A DNA stretch of 64,000 nt, from NCBI GenBank assembly GCA_009602725.1, contig WELB01000087.1, positions 393,841 through 457,840 on the forward strand, in the 5' to 3' direction. The position numbers and the translations under genes were made by a program. The notes below the pieces were generated by a model. That model worked only from the letters and a program-made list of their open reading frames with translations, did not search any database and had not been told where the DNA came from. This stretch comes from Spirogloea muscicola. Lineage: Eukaryota; Streptophyta; Zygnematophyceae; Spirogloeales; Spirogloeaceae. Below, piece by piece: positions 1 to 12,200 of the stretch (position 1 is its first letter; each line of letters opens with the position of its first letter).

Positions 1-24
1 CCGCAGCAACGGGAGGAGACGCAC

Positions 25-228
25 CTCGAGCAGGGCGGCGGCGTCGTCGGTGACGCCGTCGGAGGCTAGGACGACCATGTCCTTGCCGCCATGGCCGGCC
101 TCGCGCAGCGACTGGCCCAGCACGCGCACGCCCAGCAGGAAGTCGTCGCCGTACAGCAGAGTCACATATGCCTCGCGGCTCGGGCGGCCCGCCGCCGCCG
201 CCGCCGCCGCCGCGGTNCGCCGCCATGA
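25..228 (-). CDS. GT8 glycosyltransferase, PGSIP6/IPUT1-like, 5' exon only
   Basis: On the minus strand this exon reads AYVTLLYGDDFLLGVRVLGQ, then SLREAGHGGKDMVVLASDG and DDAAALLE. That is the opening of the glycogenin-like GT8 family and closest to plant PGSIP6/IPUT1, the Golgi enzyme that adds glucuronic acid to inositol phosphorylceramide. The exon stops at a GT donor (minus-strand GAG|GTGCGT, donor at 23-24) and the gene continues beyond base 1. The DxD metal site and remaining catalytic domain are therefore not visible. Upstream of AYVTLL the frame is an alanine run from a GCC tract containing an N at 217. The nearest ATG (minus, near 226) is not in frame with the GT8 residues as written, so the N probably hides an indel or the start lies further upstream. 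Family assignment is firm; the exact substrate is inferred. Confidence 0.8.
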
Positions 229-921
229 GCTGGCTGCGGCAACCCCGCCGCGCCCTGGACACGTGGCGCCCCCCGCGGGCCGCTGCCGCCGCCGCTGCCG
301 CCGAACGAGACGGCAACGCGACGGCGGCGCTTCGTAGAGCTGGCGTTTCGGCGGCTCGACAGTTGGTGCGAGGTGACAATTGAACCCAATCAGTCGGGGT
401 AAGGTCACTCATCTATTTCTCTCATTAGCGCCTCCATAGCCACCGCCATCTACTGGACGAGTCTTATTCTTTTATTTTATTTTTTTAACGGCTGATGATC
501 TTTAAAAAAATCGGCTGTAAATTGCTAGCCAAATGCATATAGGTGTTCATGACGGAGCCAAAGGCTAGGCAGACAGGGCGCCCTCAATACCCCCGTGTCA
601 GCAGTAGCAAGTCAGAAGGAGGGAGCTCCTTCGCTTGCAGACCCCAGCACTCAGATATAGCCCTGTTTCCATTTTGCCCCGCCTTCACCCCCATCGCCCC
701 CTCCCAACGAGCTTCTCCCTTTTTCATTCTTTTCAGCATGACGTGATTGTCCAACTTTGGTCATGCTGAGCGGTATGGCTACATATAGCGGCCTCCTAGC
801 ACCTGCGACGTGGCAGAGCAACTTCCTGCTACCGTTGCGGCGCTCGTCATCTTGGCCACGAAGTTGTCCCGACGGCTCAGTGGCCTGTGCCTGCAAGAGC
901 TTGAGGACATTATGTTGGGCT
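229..921. other. Intergenic: GT8 upstream region plus ERMP1 3' flank
   Basis: This lies between the 5' end of the GT8 gene and the stop codon of the ERMP1-like gene, both on the minus strand. Bases 480-535 contain a T/A-rich piece with the words AATCGGCTGTAAA and TGCTAGCCA, which recur at 57114-57140. Bases 560-640 carry the '..CCCGTGTCAGCAGTAGCAAGTCAGAAG' piece, a diverged copy of the '..CCCACGGGTAAGCAGCAGCAAGTCTGAGT' block found near 49200. Both are remnants of the window's retroelement family. No other gene is visible. Confidence 0.5.
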
Positions 922-3900
922 CTAGAATGCATACGAGGCGATGTACGCAGTCTCGAGCGCTGGCGCTATCCACGCTGGAAGCGCAGCAAATGCTGCCTCA
1001 AATGCAGCGCCCATGTCACCGCTCGCTGCGAGGTCCATGACTGCCAGGTCGGCCAGGAGTGCGCCACTGTCCGCCACCTGCAGCAGGGCCCCGGCCTTTT
1101 GTCAAACTTCACAGTCAGTTCTTGCATCAGGACTTTAGAAAGCACGCATTACACCACGGGATTTCACATGTTGGAAGTGCATTTCAGTGATTGCGATTCA
1201 CCATGAGCAATCAAATACCGTCATATGCTCAATGTATCCTCAAACAGAATGACAGACCAAGGAGCCTACGGGCCACGGCTTGCCAGGCGCTCACGTCAAC
1301 CCAGAAGCTCCATGAGGTGCGACCACTAAAACGGAGGAAGTATGAGGATGGTGACGCCTCTCTTCCTGCTGCCGAACCTGTGTGCTGAGGGGCTGCGTGG
1401 ACCCGCCATTGTCAGGGGCTTACAGCAGCGGTGGACGCAGGAAAACCGCGGCAGCGCAGGAAGGGGAGCAAAGCCGTGCTTACTTGACAGCTGGCCACCG
1501 GCGAGTGACCACCCGGTGATGGGGCCTGTGACATTGACGACTGCAACCCACACCTGCGCCAGCGCCCTGCCGCGGCACCTCCAGAAGTAGTCAGAGAAAG
1601 TCAGGTTCTAGTGCCAGTCCCCTTTTGCAGGTGCGGACTTGGTGTGTGCCATCTCGCGCATGATTTCGCCGCAAGACAGCATCAGCGGCAGCAACAGCGG
1701 CGCCGGGGTGCTGCAGCAAAGGCGGCGGCAGCAGCGGCAGTGGCAGCGGAGGTGGAGGAATGCACCCAGTAGTCAAGTTCAGATGCAGGCGCCGCAGGAG
1801 GCGCCGCTGTTGCATTGTCCATGTGCCTCCTTCCTCGCCCCAACCCTCCTCCACGCCCTCCTCTCGCGCCAGGCGTAGCGCTGGAAGGCCAGCAGGGTCT
1901 CTTGCCGAGGGCAGGGTCAGCGGCAGCGCCTTTGTACGGTGCAGCATTGCTGAGACCGGGTACCAGGCCTGCGACAATGACGTGTCGTAACGCAGTCAGC
2001 CTGTCGCTTGAGCCCGACTAAAGGGCCAACGAGTGGTCCGGCGCCCAGCTCGCCTTCAGAAGTCCAAGGTAAACAATGTGGTGACATTAACTGCAGATTG
2101 CAGGTCAAAAAGTGAAACCGAGGGCTGATGTTGACGGTATCTAAGCTTGACCTCGGACCTTAAGGCCGGCTGTCTACTGTCAGGAGCTAGGGTTTAGGTT
2201 AAGATTTTGAGGTTAAGAGTTTAGCCAGCATACCAGCAAAGCCCGAGGGTCGGCGTCCTCCCATGAGGCGCTGGCGGGCGCACTCAGCGCCAACCCGGAT
2301 AGCGACGGGCAGTGCGCCAGGACAAATTGCACATCATTTGCATCGCCTGTCGCCAGCACGAGTGCCGAGCGCCCTACCTCGCCGCCTGGCGCGGCGCCGG
2401 TGCCAAAGGACAGGCATGGCAGTGTGAGCCTGACCGATAGCTCCGCCAGGGGCGGAAGCCCAAGCAGTGAGGAGCTGCGGTGGCCGCTCACCCTCTACGT
2501 AGATAGTGTGCTGGACAAGGAGCCGCTTGGGCGCGGTCGCCGAGTATGGGAACGCGCCGGACGTGGTGACTGCAGCCGCCACTGCGCCGACAAGCAGCAG
2601 CGCTGCGGCGGTGCGGGGCCGGCTGATGGCGCGTCGCGCCAGTGGCAGCAGCGGTGACGCTGCCAGCGCTGTCAGCGCGCCCAGCGCCGCTGCCAGGGCC
2701 ATGTCCGCAATGTACGGGCCTGCCACAAAGCACATGCGCCTCGTTGAGCGGACAATGCCAACAACGTTGAGCGGACAATGCCAACAATACCACCAGCACC
2801 ATAGGCTACTTGCACAGTAGCAAGCCAGGCAGGGGTTGCCACTGCACACCAAGCGGCAGCGGTGGTGTCCCGGCTGCTCCAAGCTTCTCCACGAGGAACT
2901 GTATGACCACGGCGCCAAATTGAAGCGTGTGAGCCGCCGGCGCCAGCGCTGGGACCAGGTAGCCTGCCGTGGCCCTGCGCCAGCGCCGTCGATCGCAACT
3001 GTCAACGGCACGGGGCAGGTCCCCAGATTGCAGCAACCAAGCCAGCATGATGGTGGCAGCTCAAAGAGCCACCACTAGACTACTGATATGCTCACTAGTC
3101 AAGTGCATACAGCGGCGAGTCGGGGCCGAGCCGACGCTGCAGCGCGCGGAAGAATGGCAGAGCCGGCGCCATGCAAGCCGCCCAGAGTAGCGCCCAATAG
3201 CTGTTCCCACCACCGGCGCCCAAGACCGCCTGCCGCCACGACAACCGCGACCACCACGATTGGCTTGTCATGAGCCATGCAGCAGCCTCAGAGGTCTCAG
3301 CTGATTCCATGACATTGACCGCCCAGGGACAGGCGGGCGTCGCACCATGCCAATGACAGCACGTAGGCCCACTACGCCACCCCAGTGGTCCCCCCACTCT
3401 GCCCATGCCTGGCCCGCCACCGTACAACAAATGCTTTTATTATGTCTAGCTCTGGCCCAATAGTATACGCAAATTGCAATCAGAGAGAGCAGTAACAATC
3501 ATGGTCAGAATCACAAGTCGCTAGGAGGTCCCACGAGCTGCTCCTGTGGCAGGCCCCAATAGGGGAGCAGCAGCCCAGCAAGTGCTGCCGGCACTGCTAC
3601 GGCCCCTGCAATGGCTGGGCGCGCATACCTGCAGGACCAGCATGCGAGCGGCAAATCAGGACTCACATCTGGAGTCGTCACCACAGCTGAACCGCGGTAA
3701 ACGCCCGAGCTCGTGGCAGGCAAAGACAGCAATGACTGGCAAGGGCTGCAGCGGCTCGTACCAAGTCATGGAGGCCCCGGACGCGGCCACCTTTGCAGCG
3801 GCGACAAGCGTGGGCAGGAGCATGCCGAGGACCCAGGCGGCGGCCTGTGCAAGGGCCCCCACCCCAACTGCCGCGAGGCGGCTGAGAAGAGTGACGTGCC

Positions 3901-6735
3901 GGCTGCTGGCCTTGGTGCATTCGCCACCTATCCCACCAATGGGATCGAGAAGCAGGATGCCCGCAAGCGCTGCCGCCAGGAGCCCTATGTGGAGGCACAA
4001 CGCCGTTTTGCGCGAGTAGTAGACCTGCCTCACAGCACCCAGCACTAGCAACCATACGTCATAACGTGTCCTGTCCAGGACACAGTGATGTTGTATGGAC
4101 TTTGCTCTGTGGTACAGGTCAAAATCATCCCCCTGCCTTTGCAGCAGCATCCCGCATTCTTTCCAGGCTACTAACTGTGAAATATGTTGGACGTGTGGGC
4201 CTGGGAGGCCCGACTCATGCTTACCACAAAGAGGCCGAAAATGTCGAAGTACACAGGGGTGCCCTCCTCTGGCTGCCGGTTGCGCCGCCGCTGCGCTCGC
4301 GTCTGCAGCTCTGGGGCGCTGGCAAAGCCGCGAACCAGTGCCAGGAGATTTTCGCCACGCACCTGCAGAGCGCCCGGCCTGCACCACCGTGGCGTGGAAC
4401 TCAATGCAAGTAGAGTACAGAGCAGCTTATTGCAGGGTATGAGGTTTGGATTACGACTAGCAGCATCACACAACCCTCAAGGCAAAGTATGCTAGGTGAC
4501 CTACGCACAGAGCAGCCATTTGAGAGGAGGTGCTGCGTCTAACAAGTTTTCCGCAGCAATCAGCAGAACAGCAAGTACAGCTATGGAGGAAGGGAAGGGC
4601 ATGGGGGTGACTGGAGGCCGCAAGGTAGCACAAATCAATGCACGTGTGGTCTAGCCTGGCATTGCAGTATTGTACTCATGCTCTAGGCTAAGAGGGAGGG
4701 TTTCAGGCCATTATCGCACTCAAGGGCCTCGGGAGTGTCCAGCGGCGTGTGGTACGCATAGCCATTGAGCAGGAAGACGCAGTCCAGGCCTGGCACGTTG
4801 TCAAAATCTGCACTGAAGACGCGGTAGTCCGTATCTCCAGGGACTAGCGGAAAGACATCCTGCGCGCACCACCACTCCCCAGCTCATGAGCTGCAGATCC
4901 TTGCCCCTGCACTCTGCATGCGCAGCAGAGTGGACTGCTGCTGAGCACTGAACATGCCTTCTTCGGCATGCACTTGCTGCAGGCTGCTCGCTGGAATGCC
5001 CAGGAACTATTATCGTCAGGATGCACAGCCCAGCCGAGGCACCTGTGCAACAACATTGGCGGCGGGGTGCACGGCATGGCGGGCATACACGCGCGCCGGC
5101 CACGCACCGGGCCCGCTCTGCACTACCAGCTCTGGATCCGGCAGCCAACCAGCGCAGAAAATGGCAGAGCAACCGTATCAGACAGACAAGAAGCTAGACC
5201 TGACTCTTTCACGCTGATTCACACTGTAGTCTAAGCTTCCCCTGACCACCAGCTTAAATGTAGATCATTCACCCTGGAAATCACCACTTTGATGTGCGTG
5301 CCACACATGGTGGCCTCTGACCTGGGAGCGCAGTGCCAGTTGCCTCAAGGTTGATGACCGCGCCAACTGTTGCGGCCCAAGGGTGCGAGCTCACAAAGCC
5401 ATGCGCGCCCTGCCGGCAATACCGGCAATGACAGTGAGAGAAGTTGGGTTTAAGGCTCAGTGCCTCTCTTCAACTCTGGCCCAAGCAAGGAGCACGGGTG
5501 CAGTGTGCACTAGGCCAGGAAAGCTGCGCTTGGAATGCTAGAGGCTCACCACCATGAAGATCTCCTCGCCACCATTGAAGAGCAGGACTACAGGTGTGGC
5601 AGGCGCGAGGTCGCCATCCACCAACTGACGGAAGACCTCCAGCATCGCCGCTGCCGCCGGCCAGTCATGTCAGGAAGGCCACAGCAAGGCAGCAGGGGTC
5701 GGCCGGAACGGCGCTCCAAGTAGCCTGGGCGAGCCTGCAGATTGCCGATGGCTGGCTCTGGCCTTGATGGCGGCGGGTGAGCTCACCAACGCAAGAGGCG
5801 CAGTCGGCAGCGCCCGGTGAGCCCAGCGCGCTGTCGAAGTGGCCGTTGACGAGCACCGCCGCGGCGTCCAGCGACGCCGATGCCGCCGAGATCCTGCACT
5901 CTGGACCGCCGCCGCACTGCTGAGAGATCAGCGCCCCCCAGCGCAGCGCCCACTCCGAACCCCAAAACCTAAACCCTAGATTGCCGCTGCTTCCCAACAA
6001 GCCTGGCAGGCAGGGACCTGACGGCGACGCCGGGGATGTCGGCGTATGCTAGCGTGATGTCATGGTTGAGGAAATGCATGCTGAAGGAGCCATTGACGGC
6101 AAAGTCGTCCACCTCCACTCTGCACGGCCATACAGAGTGTACTTGGACGGCGTCAGGGTTTAGGTTCAAGGATTAGGGTTGTGCAACCGACGAGCCAAGC
6201 CGCAGGGTTTAGCTGTTTTGTGACGGCAGCTGCCTTAGAAAGCAGGATAACGAACGTTAATGGATCCAGTCAAATATCCACGCGGAAGCAAGGGCGGCGG
6301 AGGCGGGCGGACCTTAGCTCGGCGCTGGCTCTGCTGGCGATGGCTCTGAGCTCCCGGCGCAGGTAGGCCGCTCCGCCGACGAGCCCCGGCGTGCCCTCCT
6401 GCGCCGCCGGAGCGCCCAGCTCCCTCAGTCGCGACGCATGCCGCTAAACCCTGAATGTTCAACACCTTGCCGTAACCCTAAGCCTTTGGCGGCGGCGGCG
6501 CCAAAGGCACCTGGCGGTGCCCGATGGCGCCGGCAAGCTCGATGACGTGCCGCATGGCGCGCTCCTCGGAGAAGGCGGCGAGCGGCGTGGACGCGGCGGG
6601 CCGGGGGGCCACGTGACGGAGCGCCGCGGCGAGGCGCACGGCGCCGGCCGCGGCGGCGAAGAGCAGCGCCAGCAGCGCNCCGCCGAGGTAGAGGCCCGTC
6701 GTCGCTAGATGGCCGGGGTTGTTGAACTCGCCCAT
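922..6735 (-). CDS. ERMP1-like M28 metallopeptidase, endoplasmic reticulum membrane
   Basis: This is a multi-exon gene for a zinc aminopeptidase of family M28 followed by a multispanning membrane region, matching endoplasmic reticulum metallopeptidase 1. Exon 1 (6735-6511) starts MGEFNNPGHL, has one hydrophobic segment (an N falls inside it at 6679), and reads EERAMRHVIELAGAIGHRQ. Later exons show QEGTPGLVGGAAYLRREL (about 6400), NGSFSMHFLNHDITLAYADI (about 6060), and the metal-binding VNGHFDSALGSPGAADCASC (about 5830). They continue with the catalytic FNGGEE (about 5570), SGPGAWPARVYARHAVHPAA (about 5070) and NGYAYHTPLDTPEAL (about 4760). Hydrophobic segments follow at 4050-3700, 3660-3520, 3230-3100, 2960-2830 and 2740-2560, with FPYSATAPKRLLVQHT near 2530. 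The last exon ends LPAWIAPALETAYIASYAF at a TAG at 922-924. The metal ligands and catalytic glutamate are all present, so the enzyme looks functional. Exon boundaries in the membrane part are approximate. Confidence 0.85.
2742..2788. repeat. 22-23 bp tandem duplication inside an ERMP1 intron/exon edge
   Basis: The unit GTTGAGCGGACAATGCCAAC occurs twice back to back (about 2742-2763 and 2765-2786). It sits between two membrane-segment exons of the ERMP1-like gene. It is probably a replication-slippage duplication in intron sequence, since no ERMP1-like residues can be read through it. Confidence 0.75.
5955..6215. repeat. Telomere-like words in ERMP1 introns
   Basis: Plant-type telomere words occur several times in the introns around the M28 metal-binding exons: CCTAAACCCTAGA at 5968-5980, CAGGGTTTAGG at 6147-6157, ATTAGGGTT at 6172-6180 and CAGGGTTTAG at 6203-6212. 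Further copies lie at 2186-2200 and 6443-6481. They are too short and scattered to be a former chromosome end. Confidence 0.6.
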
Positions 6736-6861
6736 GATGGCCGACACCTCCGCCGCCGTCACCTGCAAGGCAACGCCGCCAGGCCGAGCACAATCCACGC
6801 GCAGCGAAGCCTCAGCCGCAGCGCTTCCGACCGTTTCCTTTGCCGGACGTCTTCCTTTTCC

Positions 6862-6863
6862 GG

Positions 6864-6899
<36 letters not shown>

Positions 6900-6900
6900 G
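6862..6900. repeat. GGC trinucleotide run upstream of the ERMP1-like gene
   Basis: About eleven consecutive GGC units (6864-6896) followed by GGTGGC. It lies roughly 130 bases upstream of the ERMP1-like start codon, in the divergent promoter region. Confidence 0.8.
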
Positions 6901-7105
6901 CAGCGGCTCGGCGAGCCGCAGGTGGCGGCGGCAGTTGCGTGTTCCCTCGGGCAAATTGGGTAACCTTCGGATTTGTCGACTGTGCGGACATCAGAGAATT
7001 AGCGGATTAGTTTGGGTGACCACACCGCGCCAAGGGGAACCAGGCCGATGTCAACGAATGCGTTTGTCTGGCCTTTCACCGCTCTTTACTATCAGCATTC
7101 ATCAT

Positions 7106-7146
7106 ATTACTCCTTGGCTGGCCAGTCACAGCCATCGCTCTCCACC
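7106..7146 (+). repeat. Retroelement 3'-UTR remnant
   Basis: CTGGCCAGTCACAGCCATCG closely matches CTGGCCAATCACAGCCATCG at 49031-49050, and the inverted form GATGGCTGTGATTGGCCAG at 34686-34704. It is a short fragment of the 3' region of the window's non-LTR retrotransposon family, stranded between two genes. Confidence 0.55.
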
Positions 7147-7575
7147 GCGAAGTGTATTATGCATCTTGACGGTTGACCAGCTCCGGTCAACGGCAGTCGC
7201 CTTGCTCGCAAACTCGTGGACGGCGACAGAGGACCAACGTTGACTAGCCCCGCCGCCGGCGGCGGCGGCGGCGTCGGCGGCGGCGGCGAAATTAGGGTTA
7301 GGTTAAGGTGCTCGGTCCGGGGATTGCTGAGCCTCGAGGTCGGGGGCCTGTGCCCGTCATTCTGCGCCGAGGCCCGGCGGCCGCCCAGCCAGGACAGCGC
7401 TCGCCGTGGGCGGCGCGAGCGCCAGCGGTTGCGGGCCAGCCCGCGGCATGCTCGGCGCAGCGGAGCCACGGCCTGCAGCAGGCGGAGGCGAGGGCGGGCG
7501 TGGCGATCTCCCCCTCGCGCGGCGGCGCTGACGGGAAAAGTGAACGCGGCAACGGCGGGCCGTCTCGAGGAGCCC

Positions 7576-8949
7576 ATGGCCGCCTCGGCGGCGCAGCCGC
7601 CGCCGCTCGCCGCCACGCCGCCGCCTCGCCGCCAGCGGCCACAGCCTCGCGCGGGCTGCGACAGCGACAATTTGGGTCTGGCCAAACGGAGTGCCGCTTC
7701 CGCCGCGCCTGGGCGCCGGCTCAGGCCTGTGCGCTGCTTCGACGATGGAGGAGCGGCGGCAAGAGCTGCACCGCCACGAGGACTCGATGCGGCGGCGCCA
7801 CTGCCGACGTGCGGCGGAGCGCCACAGGCAGCGGCGCAGAGGAGCGGCGATGGGGCCGCATCGACGCTGCCGCCGCCGACAGCTCCCTGCCGGCTCCGTG
7901 GCGTCGCCCAGTGGATCGTCCTGGAGGCCGTGCCTAAGGCGGCGCGGTGGACGTCCCTCGGCCTCTCAGTGCCGTTCGCCGTCTACTCCGCCGTCTACCT
8001 CTGGGGCGACCTCGACCTCATCCGGCCGCTGACGCCCAGCGGCGTCGCCGGCGACATGGAGCTTGCCGGGCGCAATGTCGCCAACAACCTCCTCCTGTGG
8101 CAGGTGCAAGCAGCCCACAAGCATGCGCCGATTTTCCTGGCTAATCACACAAGCACGCACCAGTTCTCCTGGCTAATTACCATTTTGTGTTGCACTACCA
8201 ACCCTAACCCTTATCCTAATTTCCTGAATCCCAAACCCTCAACCCTAAACCTACACCTCAATTCAAACCCCAACGCTCATACCTGCGTTTGCTCTGCCGA
8301 GTTTGCGTACGCTGTCGTTGGCAGATTCACAGCGGCGCCTCGCTGGCCTTCCTGGCAACGGGGGCGCTGCAGTTCAGCCCGTGGCTCCGGCGGTCGCGGA
8401 TCAGTTGGCATCGGGCGAGCGGGCGGCTCTTCCTGGCGGCCGCCGCCGTGCTGGCGCTGTCGGGCTCCACGCGCATGGCGGAGCAGTCGGACTTGAGCCC
8501 CGTCGGGACCGTCGCCGCCCACTTCATGGGGCCCTACTTCCTCTTCTCGTTGGCACGGGCATACATGGCCATCCGGCGCGGCGACGTGCAGCGCCATCGC
8601 GAGTGGATGATCCGGGCTGCTTCCTTTGGGTCTGTCATGCCATCACACACTAAACCAATCCCTTGACTGAGACTACACCTCAGTGATCTAGATTTCGGAC
8701 TCTTAACTTCTTCTGTGGCTTCTGTCTGCTAGGTACGCAGTGATTCACACCCGGTACATGGCATATTTCGTTAAGGCCATGTATGACGTGCCATTCCCTT
8801 GGGCGACTGGCATGGCCTTGTGGCTGTGCCAGGTCGCCTCAGTGGCGCTCGCCGAGCTATACATCCAGCTTCGTTACCATGGTCTCGCGGGCCTCGTGCC
8901 CCCTGTCTGGAAGCAGCCCGTGAGGCCCCACGAGGAACTAGATCTGTAG
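7576..8949 (+). CDS. DUF2306 family membrane protein
   Basis: Three exons join cleanly: 7576-8103, 8325-8629 and 8733-8949, giving 349 residues if the ATG at 7576 is used. After a long low-complexity alanine/proline N-terminus the protein shows about five hydrophobic stretches, including LGLSVPFAVYSAVYLWG, ASLAFLATGALQFSPWLR and TGMALWLCQVASVALAELYI. Conserved-looking polar motifs lie between them: WHRASGRLFLAAA, RRGDVQRHREWMIRAA and HTRYMAYFVKAMYD. This arrangement is that of DUF2306, predicted integral membrane proteins of unknown activity found in bacteria and some eukaryotes. The histidine and arginine motifs facing the membrane recall heme- or quinone-binding proteins, but that is inference. 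Intron 1 (8104-8324) contains many telomere-like CCCTAA words. The start is uncertain because the frame is open back to 7216, and an organelle-targeting leader is possible. Confidence 0.8.
8200..8275. repeat. Cluster of degenerate telomere-like words in DUF2306 intron 1
   Basis: Within about 75 bases the words ACCCTAACCC, TATCCTAA, CCAAACCCTCAACCCTAAAC and AACCCCAA follow one another. This is a C-rich, one-sided tract that resembles degenerate CCCTAAA telomere repeats. It lies wholly inside the intron between 8104 and 8324. Confidence 0.65.
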
Positions 8950-9226
8950 CTCACATTACCAAGCGGGATGCAGTTTCGCGAAATTGCTGGATCAGCAGCA
9001 TCTTACGCCAGTCAACCGGCTTCCCTTTGCTACACGGAAGTCATAGAGAAGAATGATCCTTCCAAGCTAAGGGAATGCATCAATTGAAAAGCCAGAGACT
9101 AGTATGACCTTTTTGTGTGATCTTTGAACGAATTGGCTATCAAATTGGATAGCACGACCTGCTCAAGGGACCTGCTCGTCAAGCGCAGGCAGGAATCTGT
9201 GACTGCTATTGCACAAGGGGTTGGGC
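8950..9226. other. Tail-to-tail intergenic spacer
   Basis: These 277 bases separate the stop codons of the DUF2306 gene (+) and the POLE2 gene (-). They must hold both 3' ends. I see no obvious polyadenylation hexamer, gene or repeat. Confidence 0.5.
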
Positions 9227-12200
9227 TCACGATACTTGGGAAAGCTCAGGCTGCCTTGTTGCTGGGCGGTAGGCAACGAATGTGCCGTCATTAGCAAACG
9301 ATCCAGGATTGAACATCACGATTCCGTCGCACGTAAATTGTTGCTGACCAGCCCTGTCTGCAAGTACAAGCTGCAGAGCAGGCGAGCGTGCGTGAGGAGC
9401 ATGCATAAGGGTGGCAGCAGAGTATTGCAAAGTAGGGTTCTTCTGCAAGGTGTACCCTAGTGCATCTTGCATGAAACATTATCGTCTACAAGATTGCAAT
9501 TATGCCAAGGCCTTGACATACTCGAGTCACACAGATTCAGATCATCGCATCACTAAACAATTCCAAAAGTGTTGCACTTAAGACCTACTGTGTGGGGTGC
9601 AGGGTACAGGCGCAAGGCGTGGTCGAAATCCCAGAACACTGGCTGCGTGCTCAGTGGCAAGGGGCACAGGTGGCCTTGTTGCAACACCGTGGCTACCAGC
9701 TGCATCATGCAATCTGAGGAGTCACTAGCTCATGAAGGACGTCCTCAGCATTCACATGTATGAAGGAGCTCAAGAAAGTCCTCTCTTGTATATCTGTACT
9801 AGCATGGATGGGTACATTGAGCCTACCAAGTACAATAAACTAACAATGATGATAAATATTGAGTAGGGCGTACATGGTGAAAGGGTTCCTTTGTTTCATT
9901 GTTGGAGGGTGGGATCACACACGCCCTCCTCATGCGCTGAAGCAGATCATATCTGAAAATTACAATCTCCTGGCTGTAGTACTTGACTCTGCAATTATCA
10001 CCAATATGACAATGCAATTAGCAGCCAATGATAGACTAGCTTGCTCCTTTAACAGCATAATGAAGGCTGGCAGACAGTCCGAATATTGACATGAATCCAA
10101 TTAGAGGCATTGAGCACCATAGCAGAACAAGGTGTGGCAGCTGCAAAATTTACTGACAATTACCTGCAAGGGTTGCTACCAAATACAGCACCCGGAATGT
10201 GCTCTCGCACAGCACTGGCAAAGTAATTGGGGAGGGCGGGCCTGGGTAGAACGTTTGCAGGACCTGGATCATCATATTTATACCACTAGACCATTTCGTT
10301 AAGGTACTAGTTTGTCATGCATGAGATGGACGACTGGCTCTGTCAACGATAATGCAATACAGGAGATATGGAACATCAATATGCCTTAACTTATGTCCAT
10401 GTAATGTAGATATTGAATACTCTCATCCATCATCTTTCCTTTCCTTGTAGTGATACCCTAGCAATACCCTAATTGAATGTGTAGCGGTGAGGATCTCTTT
10501 AGGAGTGAAAGATGGGCAGAATGCACACTAAAGCATACCTGGATCACCAGGTCCAGGAACGAAAATGAAGCGGCTGCTTGCCCGTATTCTAGAGTGACTG
10601 CTGATTGTAGCCCCTAATCTGCTGAACTGCGATCTGGCAAAAGAGGCAAACAAAGAGCAGTATGAGAATAGATATGGTTCACTGAACGACCACTCCATCA
10701 TTGTCAAAAGATCATAAATTATCACACTTGCAACAGCCGATCAGTCAAGACTTGCATACTTGAGCAGGGAGAACTCCGAGAAGGCGAGGTTGCACGGCTT
10801 GGAGCAGAAGTCGCCGATGAAGATGAAGAGCGAGGGAACCACCTCCACGCTCTCGTATCCTGCCAGCACTGTCTCCAGCCTCCTCATAGACTGCACACAA
10901 AGGCCCATCAAACGTCGTAAAAAGGTGGCGCGAGGCTGCAGGATGGCAGCAAAGACTGAATCCTAAGCCTAGAGCTTGGAGTTCCAGAAGCTGAAGCTGA
11001 TATAAGCAGGAAAAGCATCGCAAGTCCTCGATAGCCATTGTTCACCTCTTCATTGTCAAGCCATACGTCAGAGAGGACCACAAACATGACATTCACTCCC
11101 TCCTTCTCCAGTTCCAGCAAGTGTCTCTGCAAGTGACTTTTTCGCCTCAAATCAATCTGTGTCGCCTTTCGTCTCTTTCAAACGTGGCCCACAATACAGG
11201 TCCAGTTCTTCACATCTGGCACAACTACACATATCCTGGACTTCAAGCCCTTGACCCTCTTCAAGTCTTGCTGCTGTGTTGCATATTTTTGAGCCATAAG
11301 CACTTCAAGTGCACCTACAAGAGCAGAGACCTGTGTAGACCTGTCTCCAAAAGCAAACACGTAACTTCTATGCATCTTCCGTGCTAAGAAGCACAATTCA
11401 AGAGAAGGTAAACAGAAGCAGCTGGAGACCTCAGCATGCAGGCGACTGCTGTGTATTAAAGGGCCCCACATCATACCTCCTCGTCGGCTTTCAGAGGCCC
11501 AGCTCCAAAGAAGTCGAGCCCATCCGTGACTTTCATGTCGTCCCTGTGCTTGACGGGAGGGTAACCCATGGCCTTTGCCTGTGCAGGCAACGAGACGCCG
11601 GAGTTCCTCAGAAGATAGGCACAGTGACTAACTGCAGGGTGCCATGGTGCACTACTGAAACAAGGCTACCCTTTGAGAGAGTGACATCACAGTGCTATGT
11701 ACCTTGAAGACTCCTTCTGGCTGGAGCTCGCCCTCAATGACCACCATGCTGTTCTCAGTGAAAAGCCCCGTTGTCGTCAAGTGGATTCCCATTGTCAAGG
11801 CCATGCTGGACTCAGAGTGCTGCTCCAAGCCTAACTCTAACACTTCAGCCTAACTCTTAACCCTGTTACCTCTAGGACAGACCTTGAGGCATCAAAGCAG
11901 CTGCTTGTACCAAAGGGGACCTGCATTACAAGGGTAAAGGTAATGGCATAGACTACTGTTAATTTGTCTCTCGCGCGTCTTCTGTTCTGAGCTTAAGGGT
12001 AGGACAGCTTTGCTTTGCATGCCCCTGCTGCCTTTGTCTCAAGGATATAGCGCTTGACAAGTCCACCGGAACTGATGCATTGTTGTCCTCGAGGAAGAAG
12101 CGGCCATCTTCGAGCTGGGATATTGCGCCCATCACATACTTTACACCAGTGCAGCCCACAAGTGACTGGATTGGCGTCAGCTGCACCGTCAGACAGAGCA

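Larger units (their letters stand above)
6736..7575. promoter_or_regulatory. Divergent intergenic region between ERMP1-like and DUF2306 genes
   Basis: This 840-base head-to-head spacer must hold both promoters. It contains a perfect GGC run at about 6864-6898 and another at 7257-7290, a telomere-like ATTAGGGTTAGG at 7291-7302, and a retroelement remnant at 7106-7146. Long frames cross it, but they are GC-rich shadows. The DUF2306 frame is open upstream to 7216, so the true start of that protein could lie within this region. No TATA box was convincing. Confidence 0.45.

Noticed and set aside
757-1206. 149-codon plus-strand frame
   Set aside because: It is the shadow of the last ERMP1-like exon on the minus strand, whose residues match the family C-terminus.
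5955-6215. An internal (interstitial) telomere or chromosome fusion point
   Set aside because: The telomere-like words are short, degenerate and scattered among exons of an intact gene rather than forming a tandem block.
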